A stretch of 64,000 nucleotides of DNA, taken from assembly GCF_014648995.1 (NCBI RefSeq), contig NZ_BMSE01000001.1:248001-312000 (forward strand), in the 5' to 3' direction. The position numbers and the translations under genes were made by a program. The first letter of the stretch is position 1. The number at the start of each line of letters is the position of its first letter. The notes beneath the pieces are model-generated. The model searched no databases, was not told the origin of the DNA, and saw only the letters and a program-made list of their open reading frames with translations. The stretch comes from Streptomyces massasporeus. GTDB taxonomy: Bacteria > Actinomycetota > Actinomycetes > Streptomycetales > Streptomycetaceae. Shown here piece after piece: positions 1 to 7,807 of the stretch.

Positions 1-486
1 GTGGAACTCGTCGATCCAGGTGCGCAGCGGCAGCGCGCCGGTGGAGCCGTACTGTTCGAGCGAGCCGCGCACCTTCGCGGTGTACGGGTCGACGAACACG
101 GCGAGCGTGTGGCCCTCACCGACGCCCGGGACGCCGGACAGCATCACCCTGGTCGTCGCGTCGGCCTCCGGTGAGGGGCGTACGGCGGAGACGGTGCCCT
201 CGGGGTGCGCCTTGCGGGCGGCGGTCACCTGCTCGCCGATCGGGAGCTTCCGCTCGCCCACGGGGACGGTCAGTTCGTGGTCGTAGACGAGCTTCTCGGC
301 CTGGAACGAGCCGGCGTACAGCAGGCCGGTGACGGCGGCGACGAGGAGGAACGGCGCCACCAGGACCCCGGCGTAGAAGTGCAGGCGGAGGATCAGCGGG
401 CGCAGGGGGGCCCAGCTGCTCTTCGACGGTGCCGGGGCAGCTGGTTGCGGGGCCTCGTCCGTGGTGGTCGAGGGAGCGGTGGTCAT
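1..486 (-). CDS. PepSY-domain membrane protein (3' end cut by window)
   Basis: The first 162 residues are visible; the C-terminus lies beyond the left edge. A proline/alanine-rich cytoplasmic leader is followed by one hydrophobic helix at about residues 30-57 (it includes LHFYAGVLVAPFLLVAAVTG), and then an extracellular stretch containing a PepSY-like segment (residues about 85-140). This is the layout of PepSY-associated transmembrane proteins, which are often linked to iron or copper reduction or to protease inhibition. The start is the ATG at 484-486, with a GGAG-type ribosome site about 11 bases upstream. It is divergent from peptide deformylase. The substrate cannot be named from this fragment. 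Confidence 0.75.
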   Translation of the reverse strand, partial: MTTAPSTTTDEAPQPAAPAPSKSSWAPLRPLILRLHFYAGVLVAPFLLVAAVTGLLYAGSFQAEKLVYDHELTVPVGERKLPIGEQVTAARKAHPEGTVSAVRPSPEADATTRVMLSGVPGVGEGHTLAVFVDPYTAKVRGSLEQYGSTGALPLRTWIDEFH

Positions 487-587
487 CGGCGGGCTTCTCC
501 GGGGACGTCGTCAGGGCCGGTGCGGTGTGGGCGGTGGCCGTTGCGGTGCAGTAGTCGGGGCGGCAGGGGATTCAGTTCCCGGGGAAC

Positions 588-609
588 ATGTGTGACGTGC
601 GTCACGCAT
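588..609. promoter_or_regulatory. Crp-like palindrome between divergent genes
   Basis: The sequence reads ATG-t-GTGACG-tg-CGTCAC-g-CAT, with 10 of 11 possible pairs matching. Its core fits the classic Crp half-site layout TGTGA-N6-TCAC. It lies about 100 bases upstream of the PepSY gene and only 31 bases upstream of the deformylase start. Streptomyces does have a Crp protein, but the factor that binds here is an inference from the motif alone. Confidence 0.4.
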
Positions 610-639
610 GGGTGGGGGGTGCCGTGCCATCCTGACGCG

Positions 640-1284
640 ATGGGAACCTCGAACGATCACGCACCCCTGGCCGAGCGGGTCGAGCAACTCCTTGACGGAG
701 GTCTCCCGTTGACCATCGTCGCGGCCGGCGACCCGGTGCTGCGGCGGGGCACCGTGCCGTACGACGGCCAGCTGGAGCCCGCGCTGCTGGCCCGGTTCGT
801 CGAGGCCCTGCGGGTGACCATGCGCGCGGCGCCCGGGGTCGGTCTGGCGGCGCCGCAGGTCGGTGTGGAGCTCAGGATCGCGGTGATCGAGGATCCGGCG
901 CCGGTGCCGGAGGAGGTGCGGCGCACGCGCGGGCGGGTGCCGCAGCCGTTCCGGGTGCTGGTCAATCCCGCCTACGAGCCCGTCGGCGACGCGCGGGCCG
1001 CGTTCTTCGAGGGCTGCCTCAGCGTGCCGGGCTGGCAGGCGGTGGTGGCGCGGCCCGCCGAGGTGTGGCTGACGGGGCAGGACGAGCACGGGCAGGCCCT
1101 GGACGAGGTGTTCGAGGGCTGGCCGGCACGGATCGTGCAGCACGAGACGGACCATCTCGACGGCGTCCTGTACCTGGACCGCGCCGAGCCGCGTTCACTG
1201 TCGTCCAATCTGGCGATGGCGGAGCGCTGGGCCCAGCCGACGCCGGAGGAGGCGGCGCGGGCGCTCGGCTTCGAGCTCCCGTAG
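640..1284 (+). CDS. def: Peptide deformylase
   Basis: The 214-residue enzyme removes the N-formyl group from initiator methionine of new proteins in the cytoplasm. All three family motifs are present: GVGLAAPQVG (residues 67-75), EGCLS with the metal-ligand Cys126, and HETDH (168-172) supplying two His ligands and the catalytic Glu. The ATG at 640 was preferred over the longer upstream reading frame, which would run through the intergenic palindrome. Length is slightly above typical deformylases (about 170-210 residues) because of an extra N-terminal helix, common in actinobacterial copies. Streptomyces usually carries several deformylases, so this need not be the main one. Confidence 0.93.
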   Translation: MGTSNDHAPLAERVEQLLDGGLPLTIVAAGDPVLRRGTVPYDGQLEPALLARFVEALRVTMRAAPGVGLAAPQVGVELRIAVIEDPAPVPEEVRRTRGRVPQPFRVLVNPAYEPVGDARAAFFEGCLSVPGWQAVVARPAEVWLTGQDEHGQALDEVFEGWPARIVQHETDHLDGVLYLDRAEPRSLSSNLAMAERWAQPTPEEAARALGFELP

Positions 1285-1458
1285 CGCGCGGAGCCGCTCC
1301 GCCGAAATTTCGCAGGCGCCCGCGGCGGGGTCTCCGTTCCCGTGACCGCATGTCTACGCCCCGAATTTCCTAGCCGAGGACCCACTTCCACGCCACCCGT
1401 GTGTTCGCTTCTACCGGGAACTGGTGGTGCCCGCGCACTGGTGACCCCCGGCCGGGGC

Positions 1459-1481
1459 CGTCCGGCGCGGGGCGCCGGACG
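1459..1481. terminator. Hairpin between convergent genes
   Basis: A 10-bp perfect stem, CGTCCGGCGC pairing with GCGCCGGACG, has a 3-base loop. It lies between the ends of the deformylase gene and the disulfide oxidoreductase gene, which converge. There is no T-tract, as is usual for actinobacterial terminators. The rest of the 206-base gap shows nothing recognisable. Confidence 0.55.
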
Positions 1482-1490
1482 AGCCTCGGG

Positions 1491-2921
1491 TCAGGCGTCG
1501 CGGTAGGCCTCCAGCAGCCGCAGCCACACCTCGCTGATCGTGGGGTACGAGGGGACGGCGTGCCACAGACGGCTGATCGGGACCTGGCCGGCGACCGCGA
1601 TGGTCGCGGAGTGGATGAGTTCGCCGACGCCGGGGCCGACGAGGGTGACGCCGCGCAGGATCTCGGCCTCGAGGTCGACGATCATGCGGGCGCGGCCCTG
1701 GTAGCCGTCGGCGTACAGGCCGGCCCCGGCGACGGTGGACAGGTCCACGTCGACGGCCTTCACCCGGTGCCCCGCCTGTTCCGCCTCGGCCAGGGACAGG
1801 CCCACGGCCGCGGCTTCCGGGTCGGTGAAGACGACCTGCGGGACGGCGGCGTGGTCGGCGGTCGCGGCGTGGGCGCCCCACGGCTCGGCCACGAGGGTCT
1901 CCCCGGTGGCGCGGGCGGCGATGGCGGCTCCCGCGATGCGGGCCTGGTACTTGCCCTGGTGGGTGAGGAGGGCGCGGTGGTTGACGTCACCGACCGCGTA
2001 CAGCCAGTCGTGGCCGTCCACACGGAGGCTGTCGTCGACCGGCAGCCAGGAGCCGGGGTCGAGGCCGATCGTCTCCAGGCCGATGTCGTCGGTGCGCGGG
2101 GCGCGGCCGGTGGCGAAGAGGATCTCGTCGGCCTCGATGCGGTCGCCCGTGTCGGTGACGGCCACGACCGTGCCGTTCTCCCGGGTCACCGACTCCACCG
2201 AGGTGCCCGTACGGACGTCCGCGCCGGCCTCCGTGAGCGCCTCGGCGATCAGTTCCCCGGCGAACGGCTCCATGCGGGGCAGCAGGCCCTTGCCGCGGAC
2301 CAGCAGGGTGACCTGCGAGCCGAGGGCCTGCCAGACCGTGGCCATCTCGGTGGCGACCACTCCGCCGCCGATCACGATCAGCCGGCCGGGCACGGTCTTG
2401 GAGCTGGTGGCCTCCCGGCTGGTCCACGGCTTGACGGCGTCGAGCCCGGGCAGGCCGGGCAGGGCGGCGCGGCTGCCGGTGCAGACGGCGACGGCCTGCC
2501 GGGCGGTCAGCACGCGCTCGCCGCCGTCCGGACCGGTGACCGTCACGGTGCGGGGGCCGGTGAGGCGCCCGTGGCCGCGGTACAGGTCGGCGCCGATGGA
2601 GTCGAGCCAGCCGACCTGACCGTCGTCCTTCCAGTTCGAGGTGTAGTAGTCCCGGTGGGCGAGGACCGCGGAGGCGTCGAGGGGGCCCTGGACGGACTGG
2701 CGCAGGCCGGGGACGCGGCGGGCGTCCGCGCGGGCGATGACCGGCCGCAGCAGGGCCTTGCTGGGCATGCAGGCCCAGTAGGAGCACTCGCCGCCGACCA
2801 GTTCGCTCTCCACGACCGCGGTGGTCAGACCGGCGGCGCGGGTGCGGTCGGCGACGTTCTCCCCCACGGGTCCGGCACCGAGCACCACGACGTCGTACGT
2901 GTTGGTTTCCGTTTCCGTCAT
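1491..2921 (-). CDS. FAD-dependent pyridine nucleotide-disulfide oxidoreductase
   Basis: The 476-residue protein belongs to the lipoamide dehydrogenase/mercuric reductase family. An FAD-binding GAGPVG motif (15-20) is followed by the redox pair in GGECSYWACMPSK (Cys46 and Cys51, a CxxxxC pair), a second dinucleotide motif around VIGGGVVATE, a central FAD motif ending ATGRAPRTDDIGL, and the C-terminal HAVPSYPTISE, which contains the conserved His and Glu of the dimer interface. It therefore probably reduces a disulfide or metal substrate with NAD(P)H. The start is the ATG at 2921; the longer frame upstream enters the divergent promoter region. It faces the thioredoxin gene. True lipoamide dehydrogenase is less likely because the active-site sequence departs from the usual GGTCLNVGCIPSK. 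Confidence 0.85.
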   Translation of the reverse strand: MTETETNTYDVVVLGAGPVGENVADRTRAAGLTTAVVESELVGGECSYWACMPSKALLRPVIARADARRVPGLRQSVQGPLDASAVLAHRDYYTSNWKDDGQVGWLDSIGADLYRGHGRLTGPRTVTVTGPDGGERVLTARQAVAVCTGSRAALPGLPGLDAVKPWTSREATSSKTVPGRLIVIGGGVVATEMATVWQALGSQVTLLVRGKGLLPRMEPFAGELIAEALTEAGADVRTGTSVESVTRENGTVVAVTDTGDRIEADEILFATGRAPRTDDIGLETIGLDPGSWLPVDDSLRVDGHDWLYAVGDVNHRALLTHQGKYQARIAGAAIAARATGETLVAEPWGAHAATADHAAVPQVVFTDPEAAAVGLSLAEAEQAGHRVKAVDVDLSTVAGAGLYADGYQGRARMIVDLEAEILRGVTLVGPGVGELIHSATIAVAGQVPISRLWHAVPSYPTISEVWLRLLEAYRDA

Positions 2922-2971
2922 GGGGTCAGTCTGGTGGGTGGTGTGCGCCCTGGCCACATGGGTAGGGGCGC

Positions 2972-2997
2972 GGAATACGTGCCCGGTCGGCCGTGTT
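2972..2997 (+). promoter_or_regulatory. Sigma-R-type promoter of the thioredoxin gene
   Basis: GGAAT at 2972-2976 and GTT at 2995-2997 are separated by exactly 18 bases, which is the established consensus of the Streptomyces disulfide-stress sigma factor SigR. Transcription would start near 3003, giving a leader of about 38 bases before the thioredoxin ATG at 3041. Confidence 0.7.
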
Positions 2998-3040
2998 GTG
3001 CCGACGGCTTGACCCCACACCAGGAAGAGGGATTTACGCC

Positions 3041-3421
3041 ATGAGCAGCACCGTGGAGCTCACCAAGGAGAACTTCGACCAGACGGTCACGGACAACGAG
3101 TTCGTCCTGATCGACTTCTGGGCCGACTGGTGCGGGCCGTGCAAGCAGTTCGCCCCGGTGTACGAGAAGGCGGCCGGGGAGAACCCGGACCTGGTGTTCG
3201 GCAAGGTGGACACCGAGGCGCAGCCCGAGCTGGCCGCGGCCTTCGGTATCCAGTCCATTCCCACGCTGATGATCGTCCGTGACCAGGTCGCCGTGTTCGC
3301 CCAGCCCGGCGCCCTGCCCGAGGCCGCCCTGACGGACGTCATCGGGCAGGCCCGCAACCTCGACATGGACGAGGTGCGCAAGTCGATCGCCGAGCAGCAG
3401 GCCCAGCAGCCGACCGAGTGA
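3041..3421 (+). CDS. trxC: Thioredoxin
   Basis: The 126-residue cytoplasmic disulfide reductase has the WCGPC active site at residues 30-34 and the cis-proline loop SIPTLM. The C-terminal tail is extended by an acidic, glutamine-rich stretch ending in PTE, about 15-20 residues longer than minimal thioredoxins. The ATG at 3041 follows GAAGAGGGA. The sigma-R promoter upstream means it should be induced by thiol oxidation. The divergent neighbour is a flavin disulfide oxidoreductase, so the two may serve one redox task. The symbol trxC rests on remembered synteny with S. coelicolor and is tentative; the family call is firm. Confidence 0.88.
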   Translation: MSSTVELTKENFDQTVTDNEFVLIDFWADWCGPCKQFAPVYEKAAGENPDLVFGKVDTEAQPELAAAFGIQSIPTLMIVRDQVAVFAQPGALPEAALTDVIGQARNLDMDEVRKSIAEQQAQQPTE

Positions 3422-3493
3422 CGGGTCCCGGGACCCCGGGCCCGTCGGGCCGGCTCCTGGAAGGGGTGCCGGGTCCTGGAGCGGTGCCGGGTC

Positions 3494-4930
3494 CTAGAAG
3501 GGGTACGGAGCGACGTCTCCGCGTACCGTCGTCCAGCGCAGCTCGGTGAAGGCCTCCAGGTTGGCCTCACCGCCGAAGCGGGCGCCGGTGCCGGAGGCGG
3601 CGACTCCGCCGAAGGGCGCCACGGCCTCGTCGTTCACCGTCTGGTCGTTGATGTGGACGATGCCGGTCGGGATGCGGTCGGCGAGGTCCAGGCCGCGGGC
3701 CGGGTCCCTGGTGACGATGCCCAGGGAGAGGCCGTACGGGCTCTGTGCGGCCAGCGTCGCCGCCTCGTCGGTGGTGGTGAAGGGGCGGACGGGCGCCACC
3801 GGGCCGAAGACCTCCTCCGTGTACGCGGGGGTGCGGTCGTCCACGTGGGCGAGGACCGTCGGCCGGTAGAAGAGCCGGTCGTGGGTGCCGCCGGCGGCGA
3901 GCTTGGCACCGGCGGCCGTGCTGGCCTCGACCAGACCGCTGATCTTGCCGAGCTGGCCGGAGTCGATGATGGGACCCAGGTGGACCTGGTCCCGGTGCGG
4001 GTCGCCGACCGCGAGTGAGTCCGCCTTGGCGGCCAGCCGCTCGACGTACTCGTCGTAGAGGGACGCGTGCACCAGATGGCGTCCGGTGGTCATGCAGATC
4101 TGGCCCTGGTGGAAGAACGAGCCCCAGGCGGCCGTGGAGATGACCGCGTCGAGGTCGGCGTCCTCCAGCACGATCATGGCCGAGTTGCCGCCCAGTTCCA
4201 GGTGCGCCCGCTTGAGGTGACGGCCCGCGGCCTCGCCCACGGCCCGTCCGGCGGCGGTGGAGCCGGTGAAGGAGATGACGGGCACGCGCGGGTCGGCGAC
4301 CAGGGCCTGTCCGGCGTCGGCGCCACCGGGGAGCACGTGCAGCAGGTCCTCCGGCAGGCCCGCGGCGGCGAAGACCGCGGCGAGGGACAGCCCGCCGCAG
4401 ACGGCCGTGCGCGGATCCGGCTTGAGCAGGACCGCGTTGCCCAGCGCCAGCGCCGGAGCGACGGAGCGGATCGACAGGATCAGCGGGGCGTTGAACGGCG
4501 AGATCACGCCGACCACACCGGCCGGCACGCGGCGCGTGTACGACAGGCGCGGCGCCTCGCTGGGCAGGACCTGGCCGGCCGGGCGGGAGGCGAGCGCGGC
4601 GGCCTCGTAGCACTCCTGGGCGGCGACGTGCAGTTCGAAGTCGGCCTTGCCGGGTACGGAGCCCGATTCGCGGACGAGCCACTCACGCAGTTCGGCGGCG
4701 TGCTCGGTGAACAGGTCACCGGCCTTGCGCAGCACGGCGGCGCGGGCGAAGTGCGGGGTGCGTGCCCAGGTGCGCTGGGCGGTGGCGGCCCGCCCTGAGG
4801 CGGCGCCGACGTCCTCGGGGGTGGCGAGGGCGAGGGTGCCGAGTTGCTGGCCGGTGGCGGGCTCGGTGACGGTGTACCCGGCCCCCGCGAGGCGGCGGGG
4901 CTGCCAGGTCCTGGTGTCGAGCAACGGCAT
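3494..4930 (-). CDS. Aldehyde dehydrogenase (benzaldehyde dehydrogenase-like)
   Basis: The 478-residue NAD(P)-dependent enzyme oxidises an aldehyde to the acid. Visible motifs are the cofactor loop FTGSTAAGR (221-229), the general base Glu245 in LELGGNS, and the nucleophile Cys279 in GQICMTTGR. The N-terminus and the GQICMTTGR signature resemble aromatic (vanillin/benzaldehyde) dehydrogenases, so an aromatic aldehyde is a reasonable but unproved substrate. It is transcribed from its own promoter after a 330-base gap. The upstream LacI gene is on the same strand but probably does not control it, since the palindrome at this promoter differs from the LacI-type site. The last codons overlap an 18-base direct repeat (GGTGCCGGGTCCT at 3465 and 3483). 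Confidence 0.88.
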   Translation of the reverse strand: MPLLDTRTWQPRRLAGAGYTVTEPATGQQLGTLALATPEDVGAASGRAATAQRTWARTPHFARAAVLRKAGDLFTEHAAELREWLVRESGSVPGKADFELHVAAQECYEAAALASRPAGQVLPSEAPRLSYTRRVPAGVVGVISPFNAPLILSIRSVAPALALGNAVLLKPDPRTAVCGGLSLAAVFAAAGLPEDLLHVLPGGADAGQALVADPRVPVISFTGSTAAGRAVGEAAGRHLKRAHLELGGNSAMIVLEDADLDAVISTAAWGSFFHQGQICMTTGRHLVHASLYDEYVERLAAKADSLAVGDPHRDQVHLGPIIDSGQLGKISGLVEASTAAGAKLAAGGTHDRLFYRPTVLAHVDDRTPAYTEEVFGPVAPVRPFTTTDEAATLAAQSPYGLSLGIVTRDPARGLDLADRIPTGIVHINDQTVNDEAVAPFGGVAASGTGARFGGEANLEAFTELRWTTVRGDVAPYPF

Positions 4931-5073
4931 GACGGCTCTCCGATCGATCGGTCACCGGCTGACGGGTTGGGCACAACTCCCGTACGTGCGCGGCCGGTTC
5001 GGCGGTCACATGGCGGGACGCGTCGAGCGGGCGCAGCGGTGTGCCGCGGCCCGCGCGAGACGCGCCCCCGTTT

Positions 5074-5094
5074 TGTTGAGCATGCAACATCCTA
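5074..5094 (-). promoter_or_regulatory. Promoter and operator-like palindrome of the aldehyde dehydrogenase gene
   Basis: On the minus strand a TAGGAT box (5094-5089) is followed at once by TGTTG-CATGCT-CAACA (5089-5074). The palindrome thus covers the predicted transcription start, a typical repressor position. The leader to the ATG at 4930 would be about 150 bases. The binding protein is unknown. The rest of 4931-5073 shows nothing else. Confidence 0.4.
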
Positions 5095-5155
5095 GCCGTG
5101 CCTCGGCACGAAAGCGGGCCGCCGGGCCGCCTGTCGGCCCGGCGGCCCGGTCGCG

Positions 5156-5236
5156 CCGACCGATCGTGCGCGGCCGGTCGTGCCGACCGATCCTGCATGG
5201 CCGGACGTCCCGACCGATCATGCGTGGCCGGTGGTG
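5156..5236. repeat. Three tandem 27-bp repeats
   Basis: Units begin CCGACCGATC at 5156, 5183 and 5210 and differ at a few positions each. A degenerate fourth unit (GCCGGTCGTGCC) follows near 5240. They lie 24 bases beyond the stop of the LacI gene, in the gap upstream of the aldehyde dehydrogenase gene. Their role is unknown. Confidence 0.7.
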
Positions 5237-5260
5237 CGCTGCCGGTCGTGCCGCGCCGGG

Positions 5261-6298
5261 TCAGCTCGATTCGCGGTGCAGCACCGTCGCCCCCAGCACC
5301 TTGTGCGTCTCGGGCTCGGAGGCGGGCTTGCGCACCGCACGGTCGACGAGTTCGGCGAGTTCACGGCCGCAGGGCAGCTCCAGGTGGACCGTGCTCAGCC
5401 GGGGCCGCAGCAGCCGCCCGAGCATCAGGTCGTCGGCGCCGATCACGGCGGTCTCCTCGGGGATGCGGATGCCTTCGTCCAGCAGGGCCCGCATCAGCAG
5501 CATCGCGTACTCGTCGTTGTAGGTGAACACGGCGTCCAGGCCGAGGGTGCGCCAGCGGGCGGCCAGGCGCGCCGCGGCCTGCTCGTCGTAGGCGAGGGGC
5601 AGTTCGGTCACCGTGGCCTCCGTGCCGCGCACCGACTGGCGCACGCCGTCGAGGCGGGGCGCGGAGAACGCCTCGAGGCCGGGTTCCTGCGGGACGACGA
5701 CGCCGATCCGGCGCCGGCCGCGGTCGTAGAGGTGGGCGCCCGCGCTGTGGCCGACGACGTCGTGGTCCATGAGCAGCGCGTGCGCGCCCTCGATGGTCTC
5801 GGGGCCGAGGGTGACCACGGCCCGGGCTCCCGAGCGCTTGAGCACCGCCACTCCGCGCGGGCCGAGACCGGAGCCGGGCACGAGTACGGCCACGGGCCTC
5901 AACTCGGCCCAGGCGCGGGCCGCTTCGTCGCCGTGCGGGCCGCCGGTGCCGTACTGCACGACCGTGTAGTCCAGGCTGCCGAGCGATCCCTGGAGGTCAT
6001 TGAGGAACCGGTTGTAGAGCGGGCCGACGGGGAAGGTCGGCGCGGGGATCAGGACCATCCGGCTGTGCCCGGCGCGCAGACTGCGGGCCGCGGCGTGCGG
6101 TACGTATCCGAGCTCCCTCGCGGCCTCATGCACACGGCGGCGGGTGGGTTCGCTGATGCGTACGGCGCTGGTGTTGTTGAGGACGTAGGAGACGGTCGCG
6201 CGCGAGACGCCGGCCAGGCGGGCCACATCGGCGCTCGTGGGCACGGAGCGCGACGGTGCGGGGGACGGGGGCGCGGGCGTTTTCGGTATCTGCACCAT
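5261..6298 (-). CDS. LacI-family transcriptional regulator
   Basis: About 345 residues. The N-terminal DNA-binding domain reads TSADVARLAGVSRATVSYVL, with a hinge helix ending VHEAARELGYVP. It is followed by a periplasmic-binding-protein-like sensor domain (visible parts: RMVLIPAPTF, AVIGADDLMLGRLLRPRLSTV). Such proteins repress sugar or nucleoside uptake genes and respond to a small ligand. The start could be the ATG at 6298 or 6310; the longer form from 6373 would begin inside a perfect palindrome and is unlikely. No transporter or sugar hydrolase is adjacent, so the target is unclear apart from probable self-control. Confidence 0.85.
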   Translation of the reverse strand: MVQIPKTPAPPSPAPSRSVPTSADVARLAGVSRATVSYVLNNTSAVRISEPTRRRVHEAARELGYVPHAAARSLRAGHSRMVLIPAPTFPVGPLYNRFLNDLQGSLGSLDYTVVQYGTGGPHGDEAARAWAELRPVAVLVPGSGLGPRGVAVLKRSGARAVVTLGPETIEGAHALLMDHDVVGHSAGAHLYDRGRRRIGVVVPQEPGLEAFSAPRLDGVRQSVRGTEATVTELPLAYDEQAAARLAARWRTLGLDAVFTYNDEYAMLLMRALLDEGIRIPEETAVIGADDLMLGRLLRPRLSTVHLELPCGRELAELVDRAVRKPASEPETHKVLGATVLHRESS

Positions 6299-6361
6299 GA
6301 CGTACGGCATCTTGGCAGAAGCCCCAATGCGCCCTTCCGGCGGGGGAGTTGTGACGAACCC

Positions 6362-6373
6362 GTGAGCGCTCAC
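6362..6373. promoter_or_regulatory. LacI-type operator, GTGAGCGCTCAC
   Basis: A perfect 12-bp palindrome with the central CG typical of LacI-family operators lies 52-64 bases upstream of the possible LacI-gene starts. It fits autoregulation. Confidence 0.5.
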
Positions 6374-6397
6374 GAGGGGTGAGCGGGGGGAGAACCT

Positions 6398-7066
6398 TCA
6401 GCGGGCGGCGCCCGCGCCCGTCACCCGGTCGACCAGGTCGGTCCACGCATCCTCGAGGCGGGACAGCGGTACGCCGCACTGCCTGGTCAAGTGGTGCACG
6501 AGGGCGGGGTCGAGCTGACCCATCAGGGCGTGGGAGAGGAGCTCGCAGTCCGCTTCGGGGACCGCCTGCCGCAACAGCATCTCGATGTGGTGCCGCAGCA
6601 CACGCCGGGCGGGGGCGACGTAGCGGCGGCTCGCGCCGGGCTCGGCGGCCAGTTGCAGCTCGAGTTCGTCGGTCGAGCGGCGCAGCATCGCGCAGCCGAA
6701 CGCCCGCAGCCGCTCCACGGGCGGCGCTCCGGGTCCGAGCGGCGGCGGGCCACCGAGGAACGCGGCCTGGAACTTCTTCTCGGAGTGGTCGAGCAGCGCC
6801 GTCAGCAGGCCGGTGCGGTCACCGAACCTGCGGAAGACCGTGCCCTTGCCGACACAGGCCTCGGCAGCCACCGCCTCCATCGTGACGGCCTCCGCGCCGC
6901 GCTCCGCCACCAGCCGCCCGGCGGCCTCCAGCAGCCGGGCACGATTGCGCGCGGCGTCGGCCCGCAGGCACGGCTCGCCCTCCTCCAGGGAGGTGCCGAG
7001 CTGGAGCAGCTCGGGGTGGTCGACGGGCTCCTGGGGCGTCGGGACGGGGGGCGGCGCGGCGGACAT
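6398..7066 (-). CDS. TetR-family repressor
   Basis: 222 residues. The helix-turn-helix is clear (EACVGKGTVFRRFGDRTGLL), preceded by a helix ending GAEAVTMEAVAAE. The C-terminal ligand domain is unassigned. It is divergent from an NADPH-dependent FMN reductase gene, and two similar GGACC-type palindromes lie between the two, so repression of itself and of the reductase is the simplest reading. The ATG at 7066 was chosen; a TTG at 7093 would add nine residues. Confidence 0.87.
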   Translation of the reverse strand: MSAAPPPVPTPQEPVDHPELLQLGTSLEEGEPCLRADAARNRARLLEAAGRLVAERGAEAVTMEAVAAEACVGKGTVFRRFGDRTGLLTALLDHSEKKFQAAFLGGPPPLGPGAPPVERLRAFGCAMLRRSTDELELQLAAEPGASRRYVAPARRVLRHHIEMLLRQAVPEADCELLSHALMGQLDPALVHHLTRQCGVPLSRLEDAWTDLVDRVTGAGAAR

Positions 7067-7086
7067 GAAGCCAGCGTAAAGCATTG

Positions 7087-7113
7087 GGAACAAAACTGGA
7101 CCGCGGTCCGGTT
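7087..7113 (+). promoter_or_regulatory. Possible ECF-type promoter of the FMN reductase gene
   Basis: GGAAC at 7087-7091 and GTT at 7111-7113 are 19 bases apart, close to the sigma-R consensus GGAAT-N18/19-GTT. The first TetR-like operator (7098-7109) sits inside this spacer, which supports a real promoter here. The spacing and the C in the -35 element make the sigma-R assignment uncertain. Confidence 0.35.
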
Positions 7114-7146
7114 AGGATGCTAGAACGTTAAACGGACCCCGGTCCG
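7098..7146. promoter_or_regulatory. Pair of TetR-type operators
   Basis: GGACCGCGGTCC (7098-7109) and CGGACCCCGGTCCG (7133-7146) share the form GGACC-N2-GGTCC. Their centres are 36 bp apart. Both lie between the divergent tetR and FMN reductase genes. Confidence 0.65.
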
Positions 7147-7192
7147 GATCGTCACCAGTGTTATCAGAGCAGTGCCTAATGTGGGAGTCAGC

Positions 7193-7756
7193 ATGTCCGT
7201 TCGTATCCTCGCCCTCGTCGGCAGCCTTCGCGCCGGTTCGCACAACCGCCAGCTCGCCGAGGCGGCCGTCAAGCTCGCCCCCGAAGGGGCCGAGGTGAAC
7301 CTGTTCGAGGGTCTGGCCGAGATTCCCTTCTACAACGAGGACATCGACGTGGAGGGCAGCCTCCCGGCCGCCGCCGCCCGGCTGCGCGAGGCCGCGAACG
7401 CCGCCGACGGCCTGATCCTCTTCACCCCCGAGTACAACGGCACCATCCCGGCCGTCCTGAAGAACGCCATCGACTGGCTGTCCCGCCCGTACGGTGCCGG
7501 TGCCCTCAGCGGCAAGCCGGTCGCCGTGGTCGGCACCGCGTTCGGCCAGTACGGCGGTGTCTGGGCGCACGACGAGACCCGCAAGTCCGTGGGCGTGGCC
7601 GGCGGCAAGGTCCTGGAGGACGTCAAGCTGTCCATCCCCGGCTCGATGACCCGCTTCGCCGAGACGCACCCGGCCGACGACGCCGAGGTCGCCGAGCAGC
7701 TGACCGAGGTCATCGCCCGCCTGCACGGCCACGCGTCGGAGCCCGCCGCGGCCTGA
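7193..7756 (+). CDS. NADPH-dependent FMN reductase / azoreductase-like flavoprotein
   Basis: 187 residues, a flavodoxin-like fold. The FMN phosphate loop is GSLRAGSHNR near the N-terminus, and the family signature TPEYNGTIPAVLKNAIDWLS is complete. Enzymes of this kind (ChrR, YieF, ArsH relatives) reduce quinones, chromate or azo compounds by two electrons and so limit oxidative damage. The ATG at 7193 follows GGGAG. The divergent TetR gene and the operator pair indicate that it is induced by a small molecule, plausibly a quinone or a dye-like drug. Confidence 0.88.
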   Translation: MSVRILALVGSLRAGSHNRQLAEAAVKLAPEGAEVNLFEGLAEIPFYNEDIDVEGSLPAAAARLREAANAADGLILFTPEYNGTIPAVLKNAIDWLSRPYGAGALSGKPVAVVGTAFGQYGGVWAHDETRKSVGVAGGKVLEDVKLSIPGSMTRFAETHPADDAEVAEQLTEVIARLHGHASEPAAA

Positions 7757-7781
7757 CCGCGTCAGTTCGTACCGGTGGAGG

Positions 7782-7807
7782 GGCCGGGGCCGATGACGGC
7801 CCCGGCC
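7782..7807. terminator. Hairpin after the FMN reductase gene
   Basis: A perfect 10-bp stem, GGCCGGGGCC pairing with GGCCCCGGCC, has a 6-base loop. It lies 25 bases past the reductase stop codon. Confidence 0.65.

Noticed and set aside
1401..3044. 547-codon plus-strand frame
   Set aside because: It is the mirror of the disulfide oxidoreductase gene on the other strand, and the translated sequence is Gly/Val/Arg-rich with no domain.
3465..3495. Direct repeat GGTGCCGGGTCCT near the end of the aldehyde dehydrogenase gene
   Set aside because: Only two short copies overlapping a stop codon; too little to suggest a function.
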